From Paenarthrobacter sp. GOM3 (GTDB lineage: Bacteria > Actinomycetota > Actinomycetes > Actinomycetales > Micrococcaceae), in contig NZ_CP136562.1 of NCBI RefSeq assembly GCF_018215265.2, positions 1,054,001-1,118,000 of the forward strand: a stretch of DNA of 64,000 nt, given 5' to 3'. The notes under the pieces were generated by a model. The model saw only the letters and a list, made by a program, of their open reading frames with translations. It searched no databases and was not told where the DNA came from. The position numbers and the translations under genes were made by a program. Within the stretch, counting starts at the first letter, position 1, and each line of letters begins with the position of its first letter. This document shows positions 1 through 8,594 of the stretch, one piece after another.

Positions 1-1098
1 TGCTCCCTTGCACCAACCACGGAGCTGCTGGTGCTGGCCCGCACTGTCCTGGGTCTCGCCGTCGGCGGTGCCTCGGTGATCGTCCCGGTGTACCTGGCTG
101 AAATGTCGCCTGCCGCGCAGCGCGGCAGGATCGTCACCCAAAACGAACTCATGATTGTGACGGGCCAGTTCCTGGCTTTCACGTTCAACGCGGTGCTCGG
201 GAACCTGTTCCCTGAATCCATGCACGTGTGGCGTTGGATGCTGGTCATTGCCACACTTCCCGCCGTCATTCTGTGGATCGGCATGCTCATACTGCCTGAG
301 AGTCCCCGCTGGTTGGCGTCGTCGGGCCGGTTCGGCGAGGTGATGGACGTCCTGCGGCAGACCCGCGCCGCCGGTGACGTTTCGGCGGAGTTCGACGACG
401 TTCGCCGCGCCGCGCGCGAGGATTACCAGTCCAGGATGGGCACCTTCAAGGATCTCACCGTGCCGTGGATACGGAAGATCTTCGTGGTGGGACTGGGCCT
501 TGCCATCATCAACCAGATCAGCGGCGTCAACGCCATCATGTACTACGGCACGTCCATCCTGTCGTCCTCCGGTTTCGGCGACCAGGGCGCGCTCCTGGCA
601 AACGTGGTCAACGGTGTGACTTCCGTGGTGGCTGTGATCGTGGGTATGTCGTTGATGACCAGGCTTCCCCGGAAGGCGATGCTCATTGCCGGGCTGTCCG
701 GTACCGCGGTGTCGCTCACAGCCATTTCGATCATCTCCGTCGCGGTTCCGGAGGGAACCCTGCGTGGCTACCTTGTGCTGCTGTTCATGGTGACCTTCCT
801 GGCCTCCATGCAGTCGTGCATTGGTACGGTCACCTGGTTGACCCTGGCAGAGATCTTCCCGCTGCACGTGCGCGGGGTGGGAATGGGTATCTGCGTCTTC
901 GTGCTCTGGATGTTCAACTTCCTGGTGGGCTTCTTCTTCCCGCAAATGGTCGCCTGGATGGGCGTCTCGGCAACGTTCCTGGTGTTCGTTGCGCTCCAAC
1001 TGGTGGCCATCGGCTGGGTGAAACGCTCCATGCCCGAAACCAAGGGGAAGAGCCTTGAGGAACTGGAAGAGTTCTTCAAAGCCGGTGCACGACCGTAG
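1..1098 (+). CDS. Sugar porter family MFS transporter (5' end outside window)
   Basis: The reading frame is open from base 1, so the start and first transmembrane helices lie upstream. The visible 365 residues carry sugar-porter signatures: a PESPRWL motif after TM6, a central loop, then six more hydrophobic segments, and the C-terminal PETKGKSLEELE motif after TM12. The family catalyses proton-coupled or facilitated uptake of sugars and polyols across the cytoplasmic membrane. The gene faces iolB across a bidirectional terminator, and the following 10 kb is inositol-related, so myo-inositol (IolT-like) is a reasonable but unproven substrate. Family assignment is firm; substrate is inference. 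Confidence 0.9.
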   Translation, partial: CSLAPTTELLVLARTVLGLAVGGASVIVPVYLAEMSPAAQRGRIVTQNELMIVTGQFLAFTFNAVLGNLFPESMHVWRWMLVIATLPAVILWIGMLILPESPRWLASSGRFGEVMDVLRQTRAAGDVSAEFDDVRRAAREDYQSRMGTFKDLTVPWIRKIFVVGLGLAIINQISGVNAIMYYGTSILSSSGFGDQGALLANVVNGVTSVVAVIVGMSLMTRLPRKAMLIAGLSGTAVSLTAISIISVAVPEGTLRGYLVLLFMVTFLASMQSCIGTVTWLTLAEIFPLHVRGVGMGICVFVLWMFNFLVGFFFPQMVAWMGVSATFLVFVALQLVAIGWVKRSMPETKGKSLEELEEFFKAGARP

Positions 1099-1119
1099 CG
1101 CAAGGCTTCACAAGCACAT

Positions 1120-1156
1120 AGCGAAGGCCGCCTGGAGCATCCAGGCGGCCTTCGCT
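1120..1156. terminator. Bidirectional rho-independent terminator
   Basis: A perfect 16-bp inverted repeat (AGCGAAGGCCGCCTGG with its complement) has a 5-nt loop. It lies exactly between the convergent sugar porter and iolB stop codons, so it can serve both genes. Confidence 0.85.
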
Positions 1157-1163
1157 GTGTGGG

Positions 1164-2057
1164 TTACGCTCCGAACGGGAGCCGCGGATCGGTGTCCTGG
1201 CCTTCCCACGTTTGGCGGATCCAGCCGTGGTGGGGGTCGTCGCTGATGAGCCAGTCACGCACGCGGCCGGGGCCGGCCATGACGTTAAGGTAATACAGGT
1301 CGTAGCCGGGGGCAGCCATGGCCGGTCCGTGCCAACCGTAGGGGACCAGCACGACGTCGCCGGTACGCACCTCGGCTGAAACGTCGATGGGACGCTCGTC
1401 GGAGGCGTAGACGCGGGCGTACCCGATCGGATCCGTGTCCTCCGGCGCAGGGGAGCCCTGGGCGACGCGGGTCTCGAAGTAGTAGATCTCCTCGAGGCTG
1501 GTCTCGCCGTCCTTCTCCTCATCGTGTTTGTGGGGAGGGTAGGAGGACCAGTTACCGGAAGGGGTGATCACCTCGCACACGATGAACCGGTCGGCTTCCA
1601 GCGCAGCCGGCGTGCCGAAGTTGTGGACCTGGCGGGAGCAGTTGCCTGCTCCGCGGAGCTCTACCGGGGTTTCATCGGCCGTGATCAGGCGGGTGGGATA
1701 CCCAGCCTTGGCGGGTGCCGTCGCAATGGCCACCCGGCCGCCGTCGTTCGAGCTGATGGTGACGGCCTTCTCGATCCCCGTGTACAGCACGTCGCTTGGC
1801 CCGTGGAAAACTGACTGCCGCCCCGCGAGGGTGTACCCGCCGTCGTCGACCGTTACGGTGAAGGAACCGCTCAGCGGCACCACGATGCGCTCCTCCGGAG
1901 CTGCGGGAAGCTCGACGGCGGCACCTGCGGCGAGCGTCGCGACCTTCAGTCCCGTGTGGGCCCAGCCGTCTACGGCCAGGGTGGAATCGGAGGTTCCCAG
2001 GGAGATGTCCCATTTACCGTCAGTGGCTGTTCCCAGCGGGTAGACCCAGTTGGTCAT
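1164..2057 (-). CDS. iolB: 5-deoxy-glucuronate isomerase
   Basis: IolB converts 5-deoxy-D-glucuronate to 5-dehydro-2-deoxy-D-gluconate in myo-inositol catabolism, in the cytosol. The 297-residue length fits the family. Two cupin lobes are visible, with metal-ligand motifs PPHKHDE, LEEIYYF and a late GWHGP, followed by YDLYYLNVMAGP typical of IolB/KduI. It runs away from the GntR gene immediately upstream (14 nt between genes), so the two probably share a transcript. No other core enzymes (IolC, IolD, IolE, IolA) are in view; they are likely elsewhere in the genome or beyond the window edge. Confidence 0.95.
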   Translation of the reverse strand: MTNWVYPLGTATDGKWDISLGTSDSTLAVDGWAHTGLKVATLAAGAAVELPAAPEERIVVPLSGSFTVTVDDGGYTLAGRQSVFHGPSDVLYTGIEKAVTISSNDGGRVAIATAPAKAGYPTRLITADETPVELRGAGNCSRQVHNFGTPAALEADRFIVCEVITPSGNWSSYPPHKHDEEKDGETSLEEIYYFETRVAQGSPAPEDTDPIGYARVYASDERPIDVSAEVRTGDVVLVPYGWHGPAMAAPGYDLYYLNVMAGPGRVRDWLISDDPHHGWIRQTWEGQDTDPRLPFGA

Positions 2058-2071
2058 GTGTGTGTCCTTGC

Positions 2072-2812
2072 TTAGCGCTGTACGAGTGTCATTTCAAAGC
2101 TGTAGGAGTCCGCGCGGTAGACGTGGTGGCCGGTTTCCACCATGCGTCCGGTGTCATCCACCGCGGTGCGTTCCATGGTGACCAGCGCCGATCCCACCTC
2201 GGCTTCGAGGAGGGGAGCCTGGTAGTCGTTGGCGATCATGGCGCCGATCCGTTGCGAGGCCAACCGGAAGTTGACCCCGCCGCGGCGCAGGATCGCGTAG
2301 AGACCTTCGTTGGCAAGCTGTGCTTCGTCCATGCTGGTGATGTCGTCGCGGACCCAGTTCTCCATGAGTGCCAGGGGCTTGCCACCTACTTTGCGCAGGC
2401 GGGTGAAGTGGTAGACCTTGGATCCGGCCGGTAGTTGCAGGGCGGTCAGCGTTGCCGCGTCGGCTTCGATGTGGGAGAAGCTGAGGACGTCCGTGGTGGG
2501 CTTTTTCCCGTTGTTGCTGAGGTCGTCATAGAGGCTGGAGAGTTCCAGGGGCCGGCGGACCTGGCTTGAAACCACCTGCGTTCCTACGCCACGCTTCCGG
2601 ACCAGGAGCCCGGCCCGGACCAGTTCATCCATGGCTTTGCGCATGGTGGGGCGGGACAGGTTCAGCTGTGCCGCGAGGTCGATTTCGTTGTCCAGGCGGC
2701 TGCCGGGTTCCAGGATGCCGCTGTGGATGGCGGCCTCGATTCCTTGGACCACCTGATGGTAAAGCGGTACGGGGGACGAACGATCGATGCTGAGACTGAG
2801 TTGGTTCGCCAC
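2072..2812 (-). CDS. GntR family transcriptional regulator (HutC/UTRA type)
   Basis: This is a 246-residue protein. Residues about 8-75 form a winged-helix GntR domain (SRPTMRKAMDELVRAGLL recognition region). The rest is a UTRA ligand-binding domain with the LxxAGSKVYHFTRLR-type core. It starts at GTG 2812 with an AGGAG Shine-Dalgarno 6 nt upstream. It is co-oriented with iolB and divergent from the ABC importer operon, across an intergenic region with a TATGTCC/GGACATA inverted repeat. It is likely the local inositol-responsive repressor of both directions; the effector is not visible from sequence. Confidence 0.9.
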   Translation of the reverse strand: MANQLSLSIDRSSPVPLYHQVVQGIEAAIHSGILEPGSRLDNEIDLAAQLNLSRPTMRKAMDELVRAGLLVRKRGVGTQVVSSQVRRPLELSSLYDDLSNNGKKPTTDVLSFSHIEADAATLTALQLPAGSKVYHFTRLRKVGGKPLALMENWVRDDITSMDEAQLANEGLYAILRRGGVNFRLASQRIGAMIANDYQAPLLEAEVGSALVTMERTAVDDTGRMVETGHHVYRADSYSFEMTLVQR

Positions 2813-2884
2813 TGGATTCTCCTAGACGCCTGCTGAAGGCCGGCCGGGGGAGCGGGTCTGCGGCTCCTCTGCCGGATGGTAGCG

Positions 2885-2916
2885 TATGTCCGCTCATGTT
2901 CTCTTGATAGGACATA
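2885..2916. promoter_or_regulatory. Candidate GntR operator: TATGTCC-N18-GGACATA
   Basis: A 7-bp perfect inverted repeat lies in the 307-bp divergent region between the GntR gene and the ABC operon. The right half forms TTGATAGGACATA (2904-2916). That sequence differs at one position from the copy at 7299-7311, and related copies occur at 3011 and 10792. Binding by the neighbouring GntR protein is inferred. Confidence 0.5.
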
Positions 2917-3010
2917 CTGCCTTTTTCTGATGATAGCAGCCGCGGTTGGGCCGTCAAGGAAGAGGTGGGTCCAGCCTTCACGATAGCGATATTACGTTAA
3001 AACATCCTAA

Positions 3011-3031
3011 TGTCAGGACAAACTATTGACA
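3011..3031 (+). promoter_or_regulatory. Operator-like TGTCAGGACA and -35 TTGACA before the ABC operon
   Basis: TGTCAGGACA at 3011-3020 is a variant of the motif seen elsewhere in the inositol region. It is followed directly by a consensus -35 hexamer TTGACA (3026-3031). The matching -10 is weak (CATGAT near 3050). A Shine-Dalgarno AAAGGAG precedes the GTG start at 3120. Confidence 0.45.
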
Positions 3032-3119
3032 AAGTGTGAGGTCAGTCACCATGATCTGAGTAGCAGGTGTTCCGGATACGAGTCCCGGAAACCTGAAGCT
3101 GACATCAAAGGAGATAACG

Positions 3120-4115
3120 GTGGCAAAATTCTCATGGCGCAAAGCGGCGGTCGTCGCAGCAGTGGTTCCCCTGGTGGCACTGAGCGCCTGTTCAAGCCAG
3201 GGCGGCAAGCCGGCCGATAATGGCGGCGCCGCAGCCGCTGGCCAGGTAGCATCCACTGACCGGATCAAGGTAGCGCTGATTACGCACGCCGCTGCCGGCG
3301 ACACGTTCTGGGACATCGTCCGCAAGGGTGCCGAGGAAGCATCGGCGAAGGACAACGTTGAACTCCTCTACACCAGCGACCCTGAGGCCGGTCGCCAGGC
3401 GCAGCTGGTACAGCAGGCCATTGACCAGAAGGTGGATGGCATCGCCGTCACCCTGGCAACTCCGGACGCGCTGAAGGATGTCCTCAAGAAGGCCACCGAC
3501 GCAGGCATCCCGGTGGTCAGCCTCAACGCCGGCGAATCAGTCTCCAAGCAATTGGGCGCCTTCACCCACTTCGGTTCCAACGAGCAACTTGCCGGCGAAG
3601 CAGTCGGCACCAGGCTCGCCTCTGAGGGGTACAAGCACCCCGTCTGCGTGATCCAGCAACAGGGCCACGTCGGCCTTGAAGCCCGTTGCGCCGGTGTGAA
3701 GGCCAAGGTGCCCGCAACTGAAATCCTGTACGTGGACGGCAAGGACATGACCGCGGTCCAGTCCACGGCCACGGCCAAGCTCCAGGCCGCCAAGGATGCC
3801 GACGTCATCATCGGCCTCGGCGCTCCGATCACCCTGACCCTGCTGAAGTCCGTCACTGACGCCGGCAGCTCGTCGAAGGTTGCCAGCTTTGACCTCAACG
3901 CCGACCTTGCCCAGAAGATCGTGGACGGCGCCGTGATCTTCACGGTCGACCAGCAGCCGTGGCTCCAGGGCTACATGTCCGTTGACTCCCTGTGGCAGGC
4001 CAAGCGCGGTGGCTTCAAGATCGGTGGCGGCCAGCCCGTCCTCACCGGCCCAACCATCGTGGACAAGACCAACGCATCAGATGTCCTCAAGTTCGCCCAG
4101 CAGGGCGTCCGCTAG
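3120..4115 (+). CDS. Sugar/polyol ABC transporter substrate-binding lipoprotein
   Basis: This is the extracytoplasmic receptor of an ABC importer, 331 residues from a GTG start with a good AAAGGAG ribosome site. The N-terminus is a lipoprotein signal with lipobox LSAC (C24), so the mature protein is lipid-anchored outside the membrane. The body is a periplasmic-binding-protein type 1 fold (Peripla_BP_4): IKVALITHAAAGDTFWD start, then EAGRQAQLVQQAIDQ and DGIAVTLATPDALKDV. It is the first gene of a receptor-permease-ATPase operon of the ribose/fructose/inositol class. Location among iol genes suggests an inositol-type ligand. Confidence 0.92.
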   Translation: MAKFSWRKAAVVAAVVPLVALSACSSQGGKPADNGGAAAAGQVASTDRIKVALITHAAAGDTFWDIVRKGAEEASAKDNVELLYTSDPEAGRQAQLVQQAIDQKVDGIAVTLATPDALKDVLKKATDAGIPVVSLNAGESVSKQLGAFTHFGSNEQLAGEAVGTRLASEGYKHPVCVIQQQGHVGLEARCAGVKAKVPATEILYVDGKDMTAVQSTATAKLQAAKDADVIIGLGAPITLTLLKSVTDAGSSSKVASFDLNADLAQKIVDGAVIFTVDQQPWLQGYMSVDSLWQAKRGGFKIGGGQPVLTGPTIVDKTNASDVLKFAQQGVR

Positions 4116-4180
4116 ATCCAGGAACCAGGCTGCGCGGCGGTTCCCTGCCGCGCAGCCTGACCAACAAGGAGTCCTCCCCT

Positions 4181-5239
4181 ATGGCAAACACAGCAACCCT
4201 GCCGCCGGCGCCGGCTACGGCCCCCGGCGATGAACGGATCGGGCGGCGCAGCCCCCTCCAGAAGTTCCTCGCAAGGCCCGAAGTTGGAGCATTGGTGGGC
4301 GCGGTGGTCCTCTTCATCTTCTTCGCGTCCGTTTCGCAGACGTTCACCCAACCCAACGCACTTGCTACCGTGCTCTACGGCTCATCGACCATCGGAATCA
4401 TGGCGGTAGGTGTGTCCCTGCTGATGATCGGTGGCGAGTTCGACCTCTCCACCGGTGTTGCCGTGATCTCCTCCGCACTCACCGCGTCGCTGTTCAGCTG
4501 GAACTTCTCCCTGAACGCCTGGGTCGGCGTAGGGTTGGCCCTGGTGGTCTCCCTGGGCATCGGTTTCATCAACGGCTGGATCCTCGTCAAAACCAAACTG
4601 CCCAGCTTCATCGTCACCCTGGCCACGTTCCTGATGCTCACCGGCCTCAACCTGGCACTCACCCGCCTCATCGGCGGCAGCGTATCCTCGCCGTCGATCT
4701 CCAAGCTGGACGGCTTTGAATCAGCTCGTGCGGTCTTCGCGTCCTCCGTCAGCATCGGCGGGGTGGAGGTCAAGATCACGGTCTTCTTCTGGATCGTCCT
4801 GGTGGCCGTGGCCTCGTGGATCCTGCTGCGCACCCGGATCGGGAACTGGATCTTCGCAGTAGGCGGCGACGCGAACGCCGCCCGCGCCGTGGGTGTTCCG
4901 GTAACAAAGACCAAGATCGGCCTCTTCATGGCCGTGGGTTTCTGCGGCTGGATTCTGGGTATGCACAACCTGTTCGCCTTCGACGCCGTGCAGTCCGGCG
5001 AGGGAGTGGGCAACGAATTCCTCTACATCATCGCCGCCGTCATCGGTGGCTGCCTCCTGACCGGCGGCTACGGCTCCGCAGTGGGTGGTGCTATCGGCGC
5101 CTTTATCTTTGGCATGGCCAACAAGGGCATCGTGTACGCACAATGGAATCCGGACTGGTTCAAGTTCTTCCTGGGCTTGATGCTGCTGCTGGCCACCATC
5201 GTCAACCTCATCGTCAAGCGCCGGGCAGAGCTCAAGTAA
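4181..5239 (+). CDS. ABC transporter permease (ribose/fructose/inositol class)
   Basis: This is an integral membrane permease of the BPD_transp_2 family, 352 residues. I chose ATG 4181 because AAGGAG lies 9 nt upstream, although the frame stays open further 5'. About eight to ten hydrophobic helices are visible. Family motifs include GGEFDLSTG in the early loop, FIVTLATFLMLTGLNLAL, and the late GGCLLTGGYGS segment that contacts the ATPase. It lies 65 nt after the receptor gene and 12 nt before the ATPase gene, so the three are one operon. It forms the membrane channel of the importer. Confidence 0.92.
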   Translation: MANTATLPPAPATAPGDERIGRRSPLQKFLARPEVGALVGAVVLFIFFASVSQTFTQPNALATVLYGSSTIGIMAVGVSLLMIGGEFDLSTGVAVISSALTASLFSWNFSLNAWVGVGLALVVSLGIGFINGWILVKTKLPSFIVTLATFLMLTGLNLALTRLIGGSVSSPSISKLDGFESARAVFASSVSIGGVEVKITVFFWIVLVAVASWILLRTRIGNWIFAVGGDANAARAVGVPVTKTKIGLFMAVGFCGWILGMHNLFAFDAVQSGEGVGNEFLYIIAAVIGGCLLTGGYGSAVGGAIGAFIFGMANKGIVYAQWNPDWFKFFLGLMLLLATIVNLIVKRRAELK

Positions 5240-5251
5240 GGGGCCGGAACA

Positions 5252-6178
5252 ATGAACGCACAACAGATCGACCAGCAAACCCTGCTGAAAGGCGAGAAGG
5301 ATCCTTTGACACACACACCGGTCCACCTGCTGTCCCTCGATGGAGTGGGCAAGCACTACGGCAACATCATCGCTCTGCGGGATGTCACCATGGCCGTGGA
5401 CAACGGCCGTGTCACCTGTGTCCTGGGCGACAACGGTGCAGGCAAGTCGACCCTGATCAAGATCATCGCCGGCCTGCACCAGCATGACGAAGGCACCCTG
5501 CACGTGATGGGCGATGCCAGGAAGTTCAACTCCCCAAGGGACGCGCTCGACGCCGGTATTGCCACGGTGTACCAGGACCTGGCTGTTGTTCCGCTGATGC
5601 CCATCTGGCGCAACTTCTTCCTCGGCTCTGAATTGACCAAGGGATTTGGGCCGTTCAAGAGCATGGATGTCCAGAAAATGAAGGAGATCACGCTCAGCGA
5701 ACTGGCCCAGATGGGCATCGATCTCCGCGATGTGGAGCAGCCCATCGGTCAGCTGTCCGGCGGTGAGCGCCAGTGCGTGGCGATCGCCCGGGCCGTGTAC
5801 TTCGGTGCGAAGGTGCTGATCCTGGACGAGCCCACTGCGGCGCTTGGCGTGAAGCAGTCCGGCGTGGTGCTCCGCTACATCCTGCAGGCCCGCGACCGCG
5901 GCCTTGGCGTCATCTTCATCACGCACAACCCGCACCACGCTTTCCCAGTGGGCGACCGGTTCCTGCTGCTCAAGCGTGGCAAGTCAATCGGCTACTACGA
6001 CAAGAAGGACATCACCCTGGATGAGCTGACGGCCCAGATGGCCGGAGGTGCAGAACTGGCGGAGCTCGCCCACGAGCTTGAGCAGCTCGGTGGCCACTCG
6101 GATGCCCTTGAGGAAGTCAAAGCCGAAGTGGCCGGTGTGGAGGAATCAGTTCCGGAAAACGCCACCAAGCGGCACTGA
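5252..6178 (+). CDS. ABC transporter ATP-binding protein, single-domain FrcA type
   Basis: This ATPase energises the preceding permease. Walker A is GDNGAGKST, the Q-loop is YQDLAVVP, the signature is LSGGERQ, Walker B is [11 protein letters not shown], and the H-loop is FITHN. At 308 residues it holds one nucleotide-binding domain, unlike the duplicated 500-residue RbsA proteins. It matches the single-domain FrcA-type ATPases of fructose/inositol importers and would act as a homodimer. The final 50 residues are acidic and look linker-like. It is followed by a terminator hairpin. Confidence 0.92.
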   Translation: MNAQQIDQQTLLKGEKDPLTHTPVHLLSLDGVGKHYGNIIALRDVTMAVDNGRVTCVLGDNGAGKSTLIKIIAGLHQHDEGTLHVMGDARKFNSPRDALDAGIATVYQDLAVVPLMPIWRNFFLGSELTKGFGPFKSMDVQKMKEITLSELAQMGIDLRDVEQPIGQLSGGERQCVAIARAVYFGAKVLILDEPTAALGVKQSGVVLRYILQARDRGLGVIFITHNPHHAFPVGDRFLLLKRGKSIGYYDKKDITLDELTAQMAGGAELAELAHELEQLGGHSDALEEVKAEVAGVEESVPENATKRH

Positions 6179-6198
6179 CGGGATAGCCGCTGGAAGTC

Positions 6199-6228
6199 CT
6201 GCCCGGTGCGCATGCTGGCTCCGGGCAG
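6199..6228 (+). terminator. Terminator hairpin after the ABC importer operon
   Basis: The inverted repeat CTGCCCGG/CCGGGCAG (14-nt loop) lies between the convergent ATPase and LacI genes. The T-tract is weak. Confidence 0.5.
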
Positions 6229-6253
6229 GGCCGTTTCCGGCGAAGGACCCATT

Positions 6254-7249
6254 CTAGCGAAGCGGCGCCGTGGTGCCGCGCAGGGCCAAGGTTGGCTCAA
6301 TGAGCTTGCGTTCCGGTTTGAGCGCCGGATCCGCTATGCGGGCCAGGAGCCGGTGGGCGGAATCCGTCCCAACGAGGTCGCTGCGGTTGTCGATGGAGGT
6401 CAGGTCCAGGAATCGCGACTTGGCCAAGGGGGAGTTGTCGTAGCCGATCACCGACACGTCGGCAGGCACTGACAGGCCGCGTGCTTTAATGGCTGCGAAA
6501 GCGCCGAGGGCCATGGAGTCGTTCGCTGCGAAGATCGCAGTGGTGTCCGGATGGCGCTCCAGGAGCCGGCTTGCTGTCTCGTAGCCGTCTTCCTCCGATG
6601 TTCCGGTGGACTCGCTGATGACGGGCTCGACGCCGGCAGCTTCCACGGCGCGACGGTAACCGGCGCGCCGGTGTGCGGAGGCGCCGTCGGCCCCTGAGAC
6701 GTGGCCGATGCGGACATGGCCCAAACCCAACAGGTGGTTGGCCGCCATGCTTCCGCCGCCGTCGTCATCGTTGGTGATGAGGTCCGCGCCCAAGGGCACG
6801 CCTTTGCGCCAGCCGGCCACCACGGTGGGCACCCAGGTCTTGGCGAGCATGGCCTCGCTCGGTTCGGCGGCTATCACCAGCGCATCGACGTGCATGGCGA
6901 GCAGGCCGTCTGTGGCTTCCTTGATCCGGTTTTCGCCTGGCCGGGAGTCCGCAAGCATCACCTGGTACCCGAGGTTTGAAAGGACGGATTCCATTCCGCG
7001 GAGCAGGTCAACGAACCAGGGGTTCCGGTAGTCATCGATGACCAGGCCGATGCTTTTCGTGCTGCTGCTCGCCAGGGTGGTGGCGGCACGGCTCGGCCGG
7101 TAGCCCAGTTCCGTGATGGCGTCCCGGACGGCGTTACGGCGCTTTTCGCTGATTCTTTCGGGGTCTTTGAGGAACAGTGACACCAACGACGGCGAGACGC
7201 CGGCTTGGGTGGCGACGTCGTAGAGCGTGGGGCGTCGGTTGTTGTTCAA
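6254..7249 (-). CDS. LacI family transcriptional regulator
   Basis: The N-terminal helix-turn-helix reads TLYDVATQAGVSPSLVSLF (residues 8-26), followed by a hinge and a periplasmic-binding-like effector domain (GLVIDDYRNPWF, DALVIAAEPSE, DVSVIGYDNSPL). The frame extends far upstream without domain content. The best start is TTG 7249, giving 331 residues, the normal LacI length, with a GAAAGG site upstream. It is divergent from the oxidoreductase-isomerase pair, with a perfect 14-bp palindrome in between that is the obvious operator. The inducer is probably a sugar or polyol. Confidence 0.9.
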   Translation of the reverse strand: MNNNRRPTLYDVATQAGVSPSLVSLFLKDPERISEKRRNAVRDAITELGYRPSRAATTLASSSTKSIGLVIDDYRNPWFVDLLRGMESVLSNLGYQVMLADSRPGENRIKEATDGLLAMHVDALVIAAEPSEAMLAKTWVPTVVAGWRKGVPLGADLITNDDDGGGSMAANHLLGLGHVRIGHVSGADGASAHRRAGYRRAVEAAGVEPVISESTGTSEEDGYETASRLLERHPDTTAIFAANDSMALGAFAAIKARGLSVPADVSVIGYDNSPLAKSRFLDLTSIDNRSDLVGTDSAHRLLARIADPALKPERKLIEPTLALRGTTAPLR

Positions 7250-7298
7250 CGGAGTTGGCTGCCTTTCGTGTCCTCTCCCGAGGATAGTCGCAAAAGGA

Positions 7299-7327
7299 TT
7301 GACAGGACATATAGACATGGTTACGCT
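7299..7327 (+). promoter_or_regulatory. Sigma-70-like promoter TTGACA-N17-TACGCT
   Basis: A consensus -35 (7299-7304), ideal 17-bp spacing and TACGCT as -10 (7322-7327) precede the oxidoreductase gene. The -35 overlaps the TTGACAGGACATA motif shared with other inositol-region promoters. The element may thus answer both to the GntR protein and to LacI, whose palindrome lies just downstream. Confidence 0.65.
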
Positions 7328-7344
7328 CAAAGCCAGCGCAAAAA

Positions 7345-7358
7345 TTGTAGCGCTACAA
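7345..7358. promoter_or_regulatory. LacI-type operator, perfect palindrome TTGTAGCGCTACAA
   Basis: This 14-bp perfect palindrome has the central CG typical of LacI/GalR operators. It is centred about 25 bp downstream of the -10 element and 50 bp upstream of the ATG at 7407. The position suits repression by blocking the polymerase. The adjacent divergent LacI gene is the expected binder. Confidence 0.8.
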
Positions 7359-7406
7359 AATGCCGGACGATCCCCATACGACGGCAGAATTTCGAAGGAG
7401 AAATCA

Positions 7407-8594
7407 ATGGCTGAAAGCCTCGGCGTAGCCGTCATCGGAGCAGGCATGGCAGGCAAGGCCCACGCCGCCGCTTACCGCACGGCATCTGCCCTTTATAGCC
7501 CCGTGCTTCCCCAGATCCGCCTCGTCTCCATTGGCGACGTCAATGCTGAGTTCGGCTCCCTGGCTGCACGCCGATTCGGCTACGAACGCAACGACACTTC
7601 ATGGCAGGCCATTGCCGAAGCCGATGACATCGACGTCGTCAGCGTGGTGATCGCCAACTCCCTGCACCGCGAGGTGGTCGAAGGCCTGCTCGCCGCCGGC
7701 AAGCACGTCCTCTGCGAGAAGCCGCTCAGTGACACCCTCGACGACGCCCGTGCCATGGCGGAAGCCGCACGCACCGCCGAGGCCCGCGGAAACCTGGCAC
7801 GCATCGGATTCACGTTCCGCCGAACCCCAGGCATCGCCTACATTCGGGACCTGATCCGGAACGGCGTGCTGGGAAACGTCCTGCACTTCAGCGGCCGGTA
7901 CTGGACCGACTACGGGTTCAGCCCCCAGGCTCCCATGAGCTGGCGCTACAAAGGCGGCCCGGGCTCAGGTGCGCTGGCCGACGTCGGAAGCCACCTGACC
8001 TATATCTCCGAATTCCTGTGCGGCAACATCACCTCCATCAGCGGTGGCAGGCTGTCCACCGCGATCGACAAGCGTCCGCTCCCGCTCAGCGCAGTCATGG
8101 GTCACGACCATGCGGCCGTGAGCGACACCTTCGAGGCCGTGGAGAACGACGATTACGCGGCCTTCAACGCAGAGTTCACCAGCGGTGCCGGCAGCTTCGA
8201 AGTCTCCCGGGTGGCCGCCGGCCACGCCAACAGCCTCCAATTCGAGGTCTTCTGCGAGAACGGTGGAGCAAAGTTCGACCAGCGCCGTCCCAACGAAATC
8301 CAGCTCTTCCTCAACGACGGGTCCGGCCTGCAGGGCGGCTACCGCCAAGTCATCCTGGGGCCGGGGCACCCCTACATTGCCGGCGGCCTGGCCATGGACG
8401 CCCCGGAAGTCGGCTTCGGCCAGAACGATGCCTTCGGCTACCAGGCACGGGCCTTCCTGGAAGAGGTCGCGGGCTTGGCCGAAGTGGACTCCCTGCCCCG
8501 TTGCGCAACGTTCGACGAAGGTGTCCGAAACATGGAACTCCTCGGCGCGGTCACTGAGTCCGCCCTGAACAACGGAAAGAAAATCACGCTATGA
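7407..8594 (+). CDS. Gfo/Idh/MocA family oxidoreductase
   Basis: This is an NAD(P)-dependent sugar/polyol dehydrogenase of 395 residues. Start ATG 7407 has GAAGGAG 6 nt upstream. The Rossmann motif GAGMAG is at residues 11-16, the EKP motif at 104-106, and the catalytic-type D191/H195 lie in DVGSHL. Longer than IolG (341) and poorly similar outside the shared motifs, it is probably specific for another inositol isomer or a related sugar. Its stop overlaps the start of the TIM-barrel isomerase by 4 nt, so translation is coupled. It is controlled from the LacI-operator promoter. Confidence 0.88.
   Translation: MAESLGVAVIGAGMAGKAHAAAYRTASALYSPVLPQIRLVSIGDVNAEFGSLAARRFGYERNDTSWQAIAEADDIDVVSVVIANSLHREVVEGLLAAGKHVLCEKPLSDTLDDARAMAEAARTAEARGNLARIGFTFRRTPGIAYIRDLIRNGVLGNVLHFSGRYWTDYGFSPQAPMSWRYKGGPGSGALADVGSHLTYISEFLCGNITSISGGRLSTAIDKRPLPLSAVMGHDHAAVSDTFEAVENDDYAAFNAEFTSGAGSFEVSRVAAGHANSLQFEVFCENGGAKFDQRRPNEIQLFLNDGSGLQGGYRQVILGPGHPYIAGGLAMDAPEVGFGQNDAFGYQARAFLEEVAGLAEVDSLPRCATFDEGVRNMELLGAVTESALNNGKKITL

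Noticed and set aside
5252..6178. Truncated RbsA-type ATPase
   Set aside because: The single domain is complete from Walker A to H-loop and matches single-domain FrcA-type importers, so no truncation is needed.
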